A stretch of DNA of 64,000 nt from Mesostigma viride (lineage: Eukaryota > Streptophyta > Mesostigmatophyceae > Mesostigmatales > Mesostigmataceae): positions 3,401,483-3,465,482 of the forward strand of contig RPFO01000065.1 in the NCBI GenBank assembly GCA_009746045.1, given 5' to 3'. The notes below the pieces were generated by a model, which searched no databases, was not told the DNA's origin, and saw only the letters and a program-made list of their open reading frames with translations. The translations under genes were made by a program, and so were the position numbers. Positions 12,301 to 24,100 of the stretch are shown here, one piece after another. How positions within the stretch are numbered: position 1 is the stretch's first letter; every line of letters begins with the position of its first letter.

Positions 12301-13604
12301 GCCACAGCCTGTGATTCCATGGATTACGCCACGATTCCATGCAAACTCATGGTGCCGGACGGTTTGCTGGCCTATTTTGGGAAGCCGGTGGCTGAACCGA
12401 ACCGCAACTAAACCTGGTCTGTCAGTAGGTCAGGTCCGTCCGTCAGCTTTCTCGCTTTTTGCCAGCAACCGCCAAATACCCCTTGAATCGGTCCTCTCCT
12501 CGCCGTTTTCCTTGCCAATTTCCCTCGTCCGTTCCAAACACCTAGGCCAATTTCAAGCTCAACTCGGAACGCAAGGCTTCGGCGCTTAGCTACTCGGAAA
12601 AATTCACGGTTACGAGGAGGTTACGGCCGTTTCTACTCGAAACGCTTTTACTGATTGACGGTTGGCAGGTATTTGTTTGGTTCCCTGGCTAGAAGAGTTT
12701 GGGCGGCACACGTTACGCGGTGACAGGCCGCTAGAAAGCCTACGGATGGGATCTGCGCAAAGGTTTTGCGGAAACAAATTTGGCGTTCGGATTTTTGCGC
12801 TACTCGGGTACGGACAACGTTTGCCGGAAGAGTTTGCGGAACAAATGGCCGACCTAAAAGTAGTATAAAGGGCAACAAGATCGGGGGCTCCGCCCCCGAA
12901 CCCCCGCTACTTGGCAGATTCTGTGCCTCAACGGCTTTTTGTGCCTCAACGGCGAGTACCAGCACAGCCGTACACTCCCGCTCACACAGCCCGCCCACTA
13001 GCAAGACAGCCGAACCTGTACGGCCGGCCACAGCCTGTGATTCCATGGATTACGCCACGATTCCATGCAAACTCATGGTGCCGGACGGTTTGCTGGCCTA
13101 TTTTGGGAAGCCGGTGGCTGAACCGAACCGCAACTAAACCTGGTATGTCAGCACGTCAGGTCCGTCCTTCAGCTTTCTCGCTTTTTGCCAGCAACCGCCA
13201 AATACCCCTTGAATCGGTCCTCTCCTCGCCGTTTTCCTTGCCAATTTCCCTCGTCCGTTCCAAACGCCTAGGCCAATTTCAAGCTCAACTCGGAGCGCAA
13301 GGCTTTGGCGCTTAGCTACTCGGAAAACTTCACGGTTACGAGGAGGTTACGGCCGTTTCTAGTCAAAACGCTTTTACTGATTGACGGTTGGCAGGTATTT
13401 GTTTGGTTCCCTGGCTAGAAGAGTTTGGGCGGCACACGTTACGCGGTGACAGGCCGCTAGAAAGCCTACGGATGGGATCTGCGCAAAGGTTTTGCGGAAA
13501 CAAATTTGGCGTTCGGATTTTTGCGCTACTCGGGTACGGACAACGTTTGCCGGAAGAGTTTGCGGAACAAATGGGCCGACCTAAAAGTAGTATAAAGGGC
13601 AACC
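6326..13604 (+). repeat. Satellite array, ten ~727-bp units
   Basis: A fixed landmark (CTACTTGGCAGATTCTG) recurs near 6358, 7094, 7821, 8547, 9274, 10001, 10728, 11455, 12181 and 12907, giving spacings of 726-727 bp (736 for the first). Each unit carries a GC hairpin, GGGGGCTCCGCCCCC, followed by GAACCCCCGC. Units 2-10 are nearly identical, while the first unit is clearly diverged and the last is cut short before its hairpin. Frames of 130-160 codons are open on both strands in nearly every unit, but they have no recognised domain and look like a by-product of composition. The pattern is that of an unequal-exchange satellite. Confidence 0.9.
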
Positions 13605-13907
13605 AAGCAAAATGTAGTAGGACTTCGCTAAATTCACGTTCGGAATTTTTCCCCGCAAGATTCCCCCGCAAGATTCCCCCGCACGATTCCCCCCGCTAGG
13701 TTCAGGCTCCAGTCGATGCTCGCCAAATGGCGGAAAAAAAGAAACATATGTTAAAATCAACGGTGCGAATCCTCGTTACCGCTCGGGTAACATTCTTTTC
13801 CGGGTAAATGGGTATTTTTATTAACCAATAGGAATATCATTAGGTGAAGAGGTACCACGTATCGACCAGCTGGTTACCCTCTGAGGGTAGTGTGATAGGT
13901 GAAAGGT
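13605..13907. other. Satellite edge with short CCGCAAGATTCCC repeats
   Basis: Immediately after the last unit, a 13-bp CCCGCAAGATTCC-type motif repeats about three times at 13651-13697. The rest shows no gene. Confidence 0.4.
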
Positions 13908-14739
13908 TTAGAAAGGAGCATTGTGTGACCAGGGGAGCCAAGTGACGCGCGTAAGGTCACCGTGAGGAATGCAAGTAAACACCCTGTTGCGTCCCAGGAG
14001 AGCATGGAAGAGCTCCAAGGGGCTGGGCCTGTCATTGTTGGGCCCGGGGTCCCACACCTTGTATTGTTCTTGCGCCAAGAGCCAAGCGCGACGCATTGCT
14101 GAGTTCCAGAGGAAGATAAACCGCCTCACAACGGCGGCTTTGGTGTATTCGTGCCGCACTTTGAAAACCGTCTCGTTCCGGATAGTCCAGATCGCGTATA
14201 GCATATTAGTTCGGAGCCATACCCAGGCTAGTTGACTGTCGGATAGCTCCTCCCCGGGGGTCCCCGCCATACCGAATATGATACAACGCACGGATAGCGT
14301 TAGTGTGGAATGTGGTAGCGCGGTCCATGCGGACCATACGTTAAACAACCATTGCCACACCCCGGCCCCCGCTCACTTGGCAGTAGAGAAAGCGGTGCTC
14401 AATTGTTTCCGAAGGGAAGGTGCACAGGCATGTCGCATCGTGGTGAAACCGGCTGCTGAGGGTCGCGTTTACCCCGATGGCTCTGTGCAGTAAAAGATGT
14501 TGAATGTCGGTCGCTCTGCGGTCCACCAAAGGGTGATCGACCGCCAGGGTGATAAGTTTAATCCAACTATATCCAGGCCATTGAAAGCCCCATCGTGGGC
14601 GGCCAGGGTGGAGCTTATGGTTCTCGTGCAATAAAATGTCATAACCCCATTCTGCCGTGTACTCGTAAAGACATTTGCTGATCCTAGACATCCCCTTGGT
14701 CAGGGTCCAGCCAAATTCCAGGGTAACATTCTCACTCAT
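13908..14739 (-). pseudogene. Non-LTR retrotransposon RT C-terminus, frameshifted
   Basis: Two overlapping frames (14739-14341, then 14360-13908) together give the C-terminal part of a LINE-type ORF2. The first ends in a zinc-finger pattern, CLCTFPSETIEHRFLYC, typical of the zf-RVT domain that follows the polymerase domain in plant and algal LINEs. The second continues with a Trp-rich tail containing LYAIWTIRNETVF, which fits the usual iWxxRNxxxF segment. The frame change falls just after the zinc finger, so the gene is broken. Endonuclease and polymerase domains are absent upstream. The N-terminal side is replaced by sequence unrelated to ORF2, so this is a truncated, rearranged relic. Confidence 0.7.
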
Positions 14740-14837
14740 TTCGCGTCTCCTACGAACCGTATTGTAGTGGGCCCATCACGTAGGCATACATGGCCACGTC
14801 ACTAAGCTTTCTAGTCTACACTACTGCTATATATTCC

Positions 14838-15188
14838 CTAGGCTGGGGTGGCTGGGGTGGCTGGGGCGGCAGGGGTCGCCTGCCAGGGCTTGTGGGCGAC
14901 GTAGATGTCCGCCCCCTTCCAGTAGACCGGCTTCTGCCCCGCCGTCTGCCGAAGCTGGAGGTAGGTCGGCCATAACTCCCGTCGCCGTTGTTGCTGCGTC
15001 AAGGTCAAGTCGTCGTCCAGCGTGTAGGCGGTCCCCCCAAGCCGCTTGCGACACTTGAGGAACTCCATCTTATCCGCCATGGTGTCAAAGGTGAGGAGCA
15101 AGGGGGAGGGGCCGGCCTTACCCCGCGAGCGGGGAAGGCGCGTCACCCCCCGCGGATTGATTCCAGATACATGGTATTGATATTCCAT
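14838..15188 (-). pseudogene. ORF1-like C-terminal domain fragment (LINE-type)
   Basis: The frame contains KMEFLKCRKRLGGTAYTLDD followed by LTLTQQQRRRELWPTYLQLR and then PVYWKGADIYV. A basic lead, an acidic DDDLT, an Arg/Gln helix and a W.G..L end resemble the C-terminal nucleic-acid-binding part of non-LTR ORF1 proteins. The same domain occurs in two degraded copies near 43.74-44.05 kb (minus) and 46.66-46.92 kb (plus). The C-terminus runs into a low-complexity GGCTGGGGT repeat encoding Pro/Ala/Thr. The family assignment is inferred from pattern and from the neighbouring RT relic. Confidence 0.45.
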
Positions 15189-15529
15189 TATATGGTTTCA
15201 GGGGTGCTGGCATGGGACCCTCACCCTAAGGTCGATCCAGTTTGATATATTCCTAATAACACTATAGAAATCAGACATGCATCCAATCCGGCAATTTGCT
15301 CGCACTCCATTGTAATAATTTTCTGGACGCGACTTTCCCTGGTTTTCGCAGCTTGCTCCAGGTCTGAGGGGGCTCCATCAGACCTGGTTTTGAGTGTGCA
15401 GTTTAGCTGAGATCGACACGCCGCCCCGTCGATCAATGCCTGCATGCCATATGGCCGTCGACTAGGTCTCGATGAAGGTTAGCCAGACATATAATTTTTA
15501 ACGTCAACGCGGCTACACAATCGAGACAG
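15189..15529. other. Intergenic, no gene recognised
   Basis: No conserved frame, RNA or inverted repeat was noticed. Confidence 0.35.
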
Positions 15530-15747
15530 CTACACATATCGATCCATGCACCTCCACTCATGTCCATCATCCTGAACGACTCGAAAAACGCGGCTAAGAT
15601 AACAGCAGGCTTGAGCTATCATGACGTCCAGATTCTTCCAGATTTCTGGCCTGCGCTGGTTGTCACTTTGCATGATATATCCATGTTCCCCTACCACTGA
15701 GGACTTATGCTTACGTGATGCAGTCACGCGTCTATTAATTAATTAAT
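15530..15747 (-). repeat. Dispersed repeat copy with (TTAA)n end
   Basis: A minus-strand frame of 65 codons includes RRPEIWKN and ARACCYLSRVF-like text (here AQACCYLSRVFRVVQDDG). It matches a plus-strand frame near 28838-28960 (RRPEIWRI, ARACCYFLRVCQVVQDDG) and the fragment at 1955-2050. Conservation at the amino-acid level suggests descent from a coding element, but no family is recognised. A TTAATTAATTAA run lies at about 15734-15746. Confidence 0.55.
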
Positions 15748-17030
15748 GATATCTACGGCGCCGTTGCATTCTCAGGTTGTGGAGGTTAACAAGCCTCCCC
15801 CAGTAGCTAGGAAGGTACGTGTGCTTGCAGACACGTCACGCACGGACCGGCAATCATGTCAACCACGGCCCCCTAGACGAGTACCCGTTAGCATGTACCG
15901 TTAGAACTGTAGGCATTTTCATATACCTCGAGGGTTTAACAATGCTCCGCGGCTCCCCAACGGGACCGCGTGTAGTTAATTGAATAATCAATTAATTCTC
16001 ATCTCGGCAGGTTAGATAGACTAAACTGAGCATAGCTCACCAAACATGGTCAGAATTGTGTAGACAGACCAGGCCAGACAATCGGGATAGACCAATCAGA
16101 TTACCAATAATACATTAATGGTTATACAGGGGCTTTACTGGACCAATGCTGTGATGCCCAGCCAATCAATGAAACTGTCAAGCCACATGTGAGAGCTTGC
16201 CAGTATTGCCATGCTGTGTGAAGCCTTCGACATCAACAGAGAGTTGTCATCACTTAACAGAGAGTTGATGGAGAAACATTATTTCAGTAACTGTGCAAGT
16301 AGCTCAGTAACAAAATGCCGAGTCCTTCAATGAACCTCTTGCTGCTCACAAGAGATGCTCGTGACGCATGCCTCAATTAGGTGATGACGAATCGGCCCTT
16401 CTTCTCCGTGGGCTCTGTGGCACAGGGTGTGCAAATTAAACCCACACACAGAGCCAAAAGCACATTAGGCGCTACCGCCAGAGGTGAAACAAACAAGACA
16501 TGCCTCCATTCGTCAGCACCCACATGGAAAGCCATGCAACTATAGATGACATTTATACTTAATCATGATGTTGCCGATGGAAGGTACCCAGCAATGAAAC
16601 GACATCCCACATCAAGACACCCCTTGCACCAGATAACACTTACTTGCCGTAGCTGCGTCCGTTTGCAAGGCCCTGCGAAACAACGCAACAGATGGCATGC
16701 GGCAGTCAAACACACACAGAAAGCCAAGTGAGTTCTTTGTTTACAAAAAAACAATTGCTTGCTGCTTGCTTGCTGCTTGATGCTGCCCTGCCGGCCAAGA
16801 TTGCTGATAATGCCACGCAGGGTTATCCCTAGCCGCAATTCAAGAGAGTAAGAAGTGGACCTATATATATTTGGAAGCTTGTTTGCTTCTAATAACCAAA
16901 ATCCCTTGCGTGTGGCGTAATGCCACCCTGGATGAACCATGCTGTCCAACACACCGCCAACAAAAGCAGCCAGCAAGCAGCTAATGACTGTCAAACATCT
17001 GCGCTACCAGATCCATTGCTAAGATGCCCG
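15748..17030. other. Intergenic or intronic, no exon recognised
   Basis: This lies beyond the last confident kinase exon. No conserved frame, RNA gene or repeat with clear ends was seen. If the kinase has further 3' exons or a long UTR, they could be here. Confidence 0.35.
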
Positions 17031-17191
17031 CCAGAATAAAGATGGTAGCTGCGTATGAAGGCAACACCAGAATAAAGATGGTAGCTGTGTATGAAGGCAA
17101 CGCCAGAATAAAGATGGTAGCTGCGTATGAAGGCCAGAATAAAGATGGTAGCTGCGTATGAAGGCCAGAATAAAGATGGTAGCTGCGTATG
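17031..17191. repeat. Minisatellite, five copies of a 31/36-bp unit
   Basis: CCAGAATAAAGATGGTAGCT begins at 17031, 17067, 17103, 17134 and 17165. The first two spacings are 36 bp and the last ones 31 bp, differing by a GCAAC insertion. Confidence 0.85.
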
Positions 17192-17412
17192 CATGCAATG
17201 GCAAGACCCATAACAACAAGGGCAAGGAGGGTGGCGGTTCACAAGAAGGGCCAGCCGGTACGCCAGGGTAATGCCCAACCTTCCCCGTACTCCCCCCCCT
17301 GCCCCCCCCCCCCCAACGGCCAGAAGTACGAAGTTCACTCCACCAAGACAAGTTGACAGCAAAATCTGATGCCTCTGCCACATGCCATATTCATGTATAT
17401 TAACACATATGG

Positions 17413-17500
17413 CGGCACAGCAGGGGTGCACGAGCAGCCCTGCGATGTGAGGCGCCACGTACAGCTTCTTGGCCTCTTCCTCTATCGACTCCAGTGAGAT
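17413..17500 (-). CDS. Possible further 3' exon of the STE20 kinase
   Basis: On the minus strand, an AG at 17501-17502 precedes a phase-0 frame reading ISLESIEEEAKKLYVAPHIA and continuing LLVHPCC. Its phase agrees with the preceding confident exon (ending 18106), and the acidic/basic helix would suit the low-complexity tail of such kinases. I could not find a convincing donor or stop, so its extent and membership are uncertain. Confidence 0.35.
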
Positions 17501-18105
17501 CTGTGGATGCACGCCATCCCACACAGGCAAGATTCCATGGCAGGAACACGATAGTGAGCATGTGCAACGATGCAACTAGGACAAATATTAACCATACGAA
17601 GCAGCCTGCCAGTGAGGATGCAGAAACAGACGAAGTAGAGAGCAGCCAGGGACAAAGGCGGCCTGCATTTTTCTCTTTACTCAGCGGAGCTTGCCAAGGT
17701 GATGCCCCTCTCGTGGAAGATGTGCTTTGATTGTAACCGCCAAAGACATCAGAATGACACAGTGAGCGGCGGGGTATCCTTTTGGGTGTCTTGCGGTGGC
17801 CCCCTGCTGCCATATAGACACCAGTGATGGGGAAATGGCGGCACGAGCCACAAACAGGCATGGGCAACCATGGCATTGCTCATCCCAAGTTTTGTCAGCC
17901 ACTTGCTTGCATCCAAGTCAAGCACTGCGACACGGATGGGACACCCTTTTGCGGCTGGGGCTGTGCAGCGCCCTCCCCTTGCAACAACACAGGTGGGAGG
18001 GTGTGGTTGTACTTGCAAGAGGAGGGCGCAGCACGCCCCCAGCCGCAAAGAGTGTGCGTGGCCCAAACGAAAAGCGGGTGAGCGTGGCTGCAAAGGGCAA
18101 CGTAC

Positions 18106-21100
18106 CGCCTCGGCCTCCTTTTTCAAGTCGCCCACGTCAAAGTTCCAACCGCTGACTCCCTTCTGGTATTCCTCCTGCACGGGTCCAGAGATAACAAGGA
18201 AACGGACACGGGGAAGCGCTGATGAATGAAATAGAAAGCGTGCATGCGGTGTTCACCGGCATGTGGCATCCAAGCGGTAGGACCGGAGGAGCTGCAAACA
18301 TGCATGCAACGCGCATATGCCTGTGATTGGAGCAAGCGCACACCACAGCCCCAAGAAATGGATGCACCATCGATAGTACCGTCGCAGCGATGCATATCAT
18401 CCTTATTCCTCCACCCCCTCAAGGAAAAAATGCCAAACGCTGCCTAACTATCACGAACGTATAAAATGCACACTGCGCCTCCGAGCATCCACATGTCTTG
18501 ACTTATCTAGGTAACAGTCAAGTCTGCACCATTGAACAATGCTTACCAAACGCTCCACCAGAGACACAAGGCTCCCCCAAAGGTGCTTTCAATCGGGAAA
18601 GAGTCCTAAAGACGCACAACTGGGAAGCTGGGCGCAAGAACAACCATAAAGGTTGTGCACCTAAGGCCATGACACACATGGATGGCTGACACAACAGCGA
18701 TCCATGCTTATGCACATGCCAGCGAAATACTCTTTTGCTGTGGCCTGAACGATGAGCGGTAAGGCAGCCAGCAGACGACCCTGTGATGGCAGCGGCATGG
18801 AAGCAAAAAGCAACGAGGCATGCCGGCCAAACCACGAGTGACACTTACCACGGACGTTGCCTCCTGCGCCTCCTCCCTCTTCGATGGGTCCTTGGCCTGT
18901 GGCGCAGAAGGCGCAAATGGCGCAACAAAAGGCAGCGCACAGAGTGCAGGTGAGTGAGCCAAGACCAGGATTGCAATGGGTGGAACTGGCGTGTCAAAGC
19001 GTGGGGCCATGCCTACTACCACACATTGACAACTCTATGCTCGACTTAATGGCAAGTGCAGTGGCACACCAGGCTACCAAAACACAGGTGCTTGTAATAT
19101 TGGTGACGTCGAGACTCGGTTGGTACCCTATCCACCCCGGGAAGAACGCTTCTACAAACTTCATTGTGAGTTATACTTTGAGATAAGCTGATTGTGAGGT
19201 AACTTTCTCGTGCACATGGCAACCAAACAACCAACCCACCTAGATTATGTGCTTGCACTTGTGTAGCAATCTTCTCTAGCGCCCTACCATTTTGCATAAA
19301 TGTCCAACACCCACACACCAACTGTTTGCTAGCTGATGACCCGTTTGCCTGAGTGTCACCTTCCGACACCACACAAACCATGAAGGGGCCGAACATAGCC
19401 TGTCTGAAGGGATTGTTGGCTCACCAACGCCCAGTCAATGGTACACATGCAGTCACGCCCCCTGGGACTACAGGCATAGGACGTGCAGGTGGCATGCCCA
19501 CATGTGCCCAACAGTGCTCACCCGGCTTGCACCGACTCAACTGTTGACACCGCTACTAAGCTACGAAGGTACCATGGGAGGAGCGTGCAAACCTGGGCCC
19601 AGGCACGATGGATCCTTGTCCTCAGCATTCATGCCCCCCCTACCCTCCGCATGGTCACACCTTCCCCCGTATCCCCCCCAACACATGCACCAAACATTGC
19701 TCGCACCAAGCCCCGCGTACCTGCTGCTGCTTCACACGCTCCCCGAGAGGCGGCAGGCCCTCTAGCAGGTGCTTCTTCAGGTACTCAGGTGACTTGGCAC
19801 CCTGCATCCGTGAAGGGGGTGGGGAGGGGGGGGGACGAGAGAGTTGCCACAAGGCAAGTTCAAAATCCAGCTGCACTGTAAAACCACAAAGCATTGTGAC
19901 TATCCGGGAAGCTGTGCCCACCCGCAGCTGGCTCCCTGAACGTTATTACAGGCCGAAAATGGTTCAGGCACTTCGCACACCAGGGGCACTTTGCGGGTAT
20001 GTACCACGATCGCAGCAGAGCATACATGTTTGCTGTTCCAGGCCAATAATAGTCTAGCGACCAGCTGAATGCCGCCATGGCTTTGCCAGGTCTATTTAGG
20101 GGCTGGCCCCCACTTGCCTTGAAGAAGCTGTGCTTGAGCAGCTTCTCGGCGGACGGCCGCTTGGCCGGGTTCTTCTGCAGGCACATGCCCACCACCTCAC
20201 GGAACGCCTGCGGCACAGGGGACAGGCGGCAGCATGCGCGCCCAGCTTACGTCAGCGGTTCATGATACCAAGGCGAGGCAGAACAGCTGCCAACAACGGC
20301 GGAACAGGGCTGCAGTGCTAATGACGCCAACCAACTCTGCCATGGCCTGAGGGCACATGTTAATGACCACCAGGCTGCGTGGCCGCAGGGGTAGCATGGT
20401 TGGGCCATACTTGCACCACACCGCGCTGGGACCCGAGCCATCCCCACCCCAGCGAGCAACCTCCAAGAAGACACATCTGCCCACAGCAGAAGTGCTGCTC
20501 AAGAAGGCAGCGGCCAGGCAGGAAGGCGGCGGCCAGGCAGGAACGGCCAGGCAGGAAGGCAGTGGCCAGGCAGGAAGGCAGCGGCCACGCAGGAGGGCGG
20601 CGGCCAGGCAGCAGGTCCCCAACCATCGTGTGCCACAAGTGCGCGTTTTCGGCATTTTAGCCACTGCACCTCCATAAAAAGGTCCCTACGAAAAACAGTT
20701 GGCACCACACACCGCTGGAAAGTGAGACAGCACATGCGGCTGTCGTCACCGCCAGCGGCAACATACGCGGAATTCACCCCTTCCAGGGCGGCCACACCTG
20801 AAGAGCCCTGGTGCCCGCCAGGAACAGCCAGCGCATACCTTGGAGAAGCGGTCCTTGTCGCCTGGCTCCATGTCCAGCGAGGGAGGGGCGTTCTGCAGGG
20901 TCATGAGCAGCACCTGTGGCCGAGGGAGAACGAGTGACGACCCCGCGAATGCATCCGGAGAGAGAGGTTGCAACAATTGTAAGGATAGAGAGGTTAAACG
21001 AATTGTACACCACGAGGGTGGGGGGCAGCCGTGGTACAGCACGAGACCGAGGGCGCACGGCCGATGGGACCACCAGTAAGGACTCACCGCCCGGTAAGGA

Positions 21101-24100
21101 CATTTCATCGCTACGCATGTGTGACTCAGACCTGCCCTAGCTCCCTTACAAGTTTAGGCTCCAATGATTGTGCGCATGTGCAGGCAATTCTCTAAAACAA
21201 TAAGTCAGGTGCCTATGCCAGGCAGGCACAGCATACGGGGGGAGAGCACCTGGGGCAGCACGCATGTGCTTCACCCACACAGGCCTGGGTTGCCTGTCCC
21301 CTCGGCGGCGTTGGCAGAGGAGACCTTGAGGATGGGGAGGCAGGGGCTTGGCGTGCAGCAGCATGGCAGGGGTGGAAGGGCAAGCGGCGCCGTGCTATGG
21401 TGCCAAGAGTAAGGGCAAAGTGGCGCGGTGCAGCGTTGGGGCGGGGCACCCGTGCGGGCAAGAGGGTGCTTGCGTGCCGTGGGAGCGCGCACACCTTCAT
21501 GGGCGGGTACTTGGAGAAGGGCGCGTGGCCGTGCGCCAGCTCCAGGCAGGTGATGCCAAACGACCAGATGTCCGCGCTGATGGCGCACGGGCGGGGGCAC
21601 GCGCAAGGGGCATGGCGATCGAGCGAGGGGGCCAAGGCATGACCATCGACCAACCACCACATGTGGTCGTAGCAAACCCATAGACCTAAAGCCTTAAAGG
21701 TCGGTTCTAAAGCCGTCAATATCGGTTCTAAAGCCTTCAAGATCGGTTCTCCACCCTTCCCCCCTCCTCACCACCCTGCCTTGCTGCTGATGAAATGGGG
21801 AACAACAGAAACAGCATCAGCAGCTTTTGCCAATAGCAAACGCCACGGATTGCTAAGGCACCCGGAGGCAACTGAGCAGTCTTGGGTGCGTGCGTGCGTG
21901 CTTGCTTGCTTGTGTGCATGCATGCGTGTGTGCGTGCGTGCAGCGACTGTCTTCCTCCACACCCCCATGCAGCCAAGCCGGCAAGCACGCATCATGTGCA
22001 CGCATCCCGTGCAGAGCCAACGTGCATGCCCCCCCATGTGACACCATCTACCTGTAAACTAATTGACGCATTCCCATGGCCCCAGCGCGTGCCACCACCG
22101 CCGCTTCTTGATTCTGCCCCAGGCCATGCCTCCTTTGCGCGTGTGCCGTGCACCCGACCCAGCAAGTGCCCATGACGTGGGCGCCGCTGCCCACGGCTGC
22201 GTGCGTGCGGAGGGGCTGCGCACTTGTTGCTGACACTGGTTACTCACCGTGTGTCGTACGCGTGCAGCTGCTCCATGACCTCGGGCGCCATCCTGGGGTG
22301 CAGACAGGGGGGGGGGGGCCATGAGCAAAGCCCAACCAGCGTTGGATGAGTGAAACCACACCAGCATCCCGGTTGATGAGTGACGGGGCGCTTGGAGGTC
22401 CGCACAACAGACAAGCGCACACAACCAAGCACGGATCAGCCTGCGGGTAAGCAGCACTAGGGGCTACATGGTATGATAATTAGCAAGTCTAGAAGAAAGG
22501 ACAACCTGGCCGAGGACATCATATCAAACTGACTTCCACATGAGATTTTTCACAGCATTTGCCGCTGTGCGCGGTGCCTCGCCCCACCCCACCACCCACC
22601 CGCTGCTATGTTTGCCCCGCCACCCACCAGCAGGGCGTGCCCACGAAAGTCTGCCTCCCCTTGGTGCGGTCGCCCGAGTCCTGCATCGTCGCTGACACGC
22701 CGAAGTCGGTCACCTTGACCGTGCCGTCGTCGTCCACCAGAATGTTGCCCGCCTGTTGCCCACAAGTAGGCAAGCGGCAGGCGGACGAGTGAGCAGCGCA
22801 CGCTGGCAGCTGTGGTCACCTTGGTGCTCAACATTCGCCACCGCGGCATACAAACCTAATGCTGGCAATCACCGCGGCAAACAAACCTGTCTAATGCTGG
22901 CAATGACAGCAGCTGGAAAGCATGGGGCGCACACTTACTGCGCTCCGCCACATACATGAGTACACATGGGCTCCACCGTGCCTCCACACAAAGCCTGGGA
23001 GGTGTTCTCCTGTCACCTCCTTCAGGCTACACTAAGCAGCTGGACGCGACATGTGGCACCCACCTGGGCACTTCACCCCCTCGCTGCCCCCCCCAGCCCC
23101 TACCTTTACGTCGCGGTGGATGTAGTTGTGGCGGTGCAGGTAGTCGAGCGCCTTCAGAGTCTCCTTGAGGATGGTCACGATGATGGTCTCGGGGAAGCCG
23201 TTCGGGTACGCGGTGCGCATGATGTTGAGGCAGGAGCCGCCCGAGAGGTAAGGCATGATCACCCACAGGTTGGACTGGTACACAAACGAGGCGTGCGCGC
23301 GCACCAGGTTCGGGTGGTTGATCATGCTCATCGTCGCCGTCTCCTTGCGGACCTCCTCCTGGTTGCGCACGAGCGAGGGGCCACGGGAAACAGACACAGG
23401 TGCGCATGCAACAGGTCACAGGAGCCAGGGGCAATCATCAGATCTTGTGCGTGATTGCATGCATCCTCACACCCAGACAGCACGCCATGACATCACAATG
23501 ACATCGTGATGGGTCCATTCCCTCTGAATGCCGCAGCCATGAATCTCATGACCACACTGGGCCGCTATTGCCATGTGAGCACACACCCCAACCACTTGCC
23601 AGCCCAACCACATCCTTCCCAGCTCATGACCGCCAGCACTAGCCGGGGGATCTCGGGGTCACGGCTGACCCCCGCGCGGTAAGCCAGGGAGGATTCTAGG
23701 GTGGAACTAGTTCCAGTACCGGCTCAGGCCCTCCGGCCTTTCATATCGGAACTTCCCAAGCCGCCTTGGAGCCGGGATCGGGTCCTGACAATGGCTTTTC
23801 ATGCAATCGAGAATTGGACGGGTACTTTGGCCAGCCATTGCTAGTGATTGTGTTAGCATTTCTGGGGGAAAAAACAGTACAAGTGGCACTATTGCTTTGC
23901 AGAAAAACTGGAATGCTCAGTGACATTGGTTCTAGCCAACAAAATGGTACATTGATAACTTCCCATAGACGTCTGCTGAGCCAGTCGTGACATCATCGCC
24001 TAGCCGCGCACCACAAGTGTGGCGCCGCACCTGTACCTGACCGGTACCCAGGGGGGTCGCATACGGGCGGATGACCTCACCGTATCGGTACTGCTGCTGG

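Noticed and set aside
6362-13315. Repeated 119-158 codon frames on both strands of the satellite
   Set aside because: No domain, both strands open at once, and the frames simply follow the 727-bp period. Noncoding satellite is the simpler reading.
6326-13604. CRISPR array
   Set aside because: Units of 727 bp without spacers, and the context is eukaryotic. The 32-bp array at 31.8 kb also lacks unique spacers.
20766-20937. Separate plus-strand genes in the 17-23 kb region
   Set aside because: These frames are antisense to phase-consistent kinase exons or lie in its introns and show no conserved domain.
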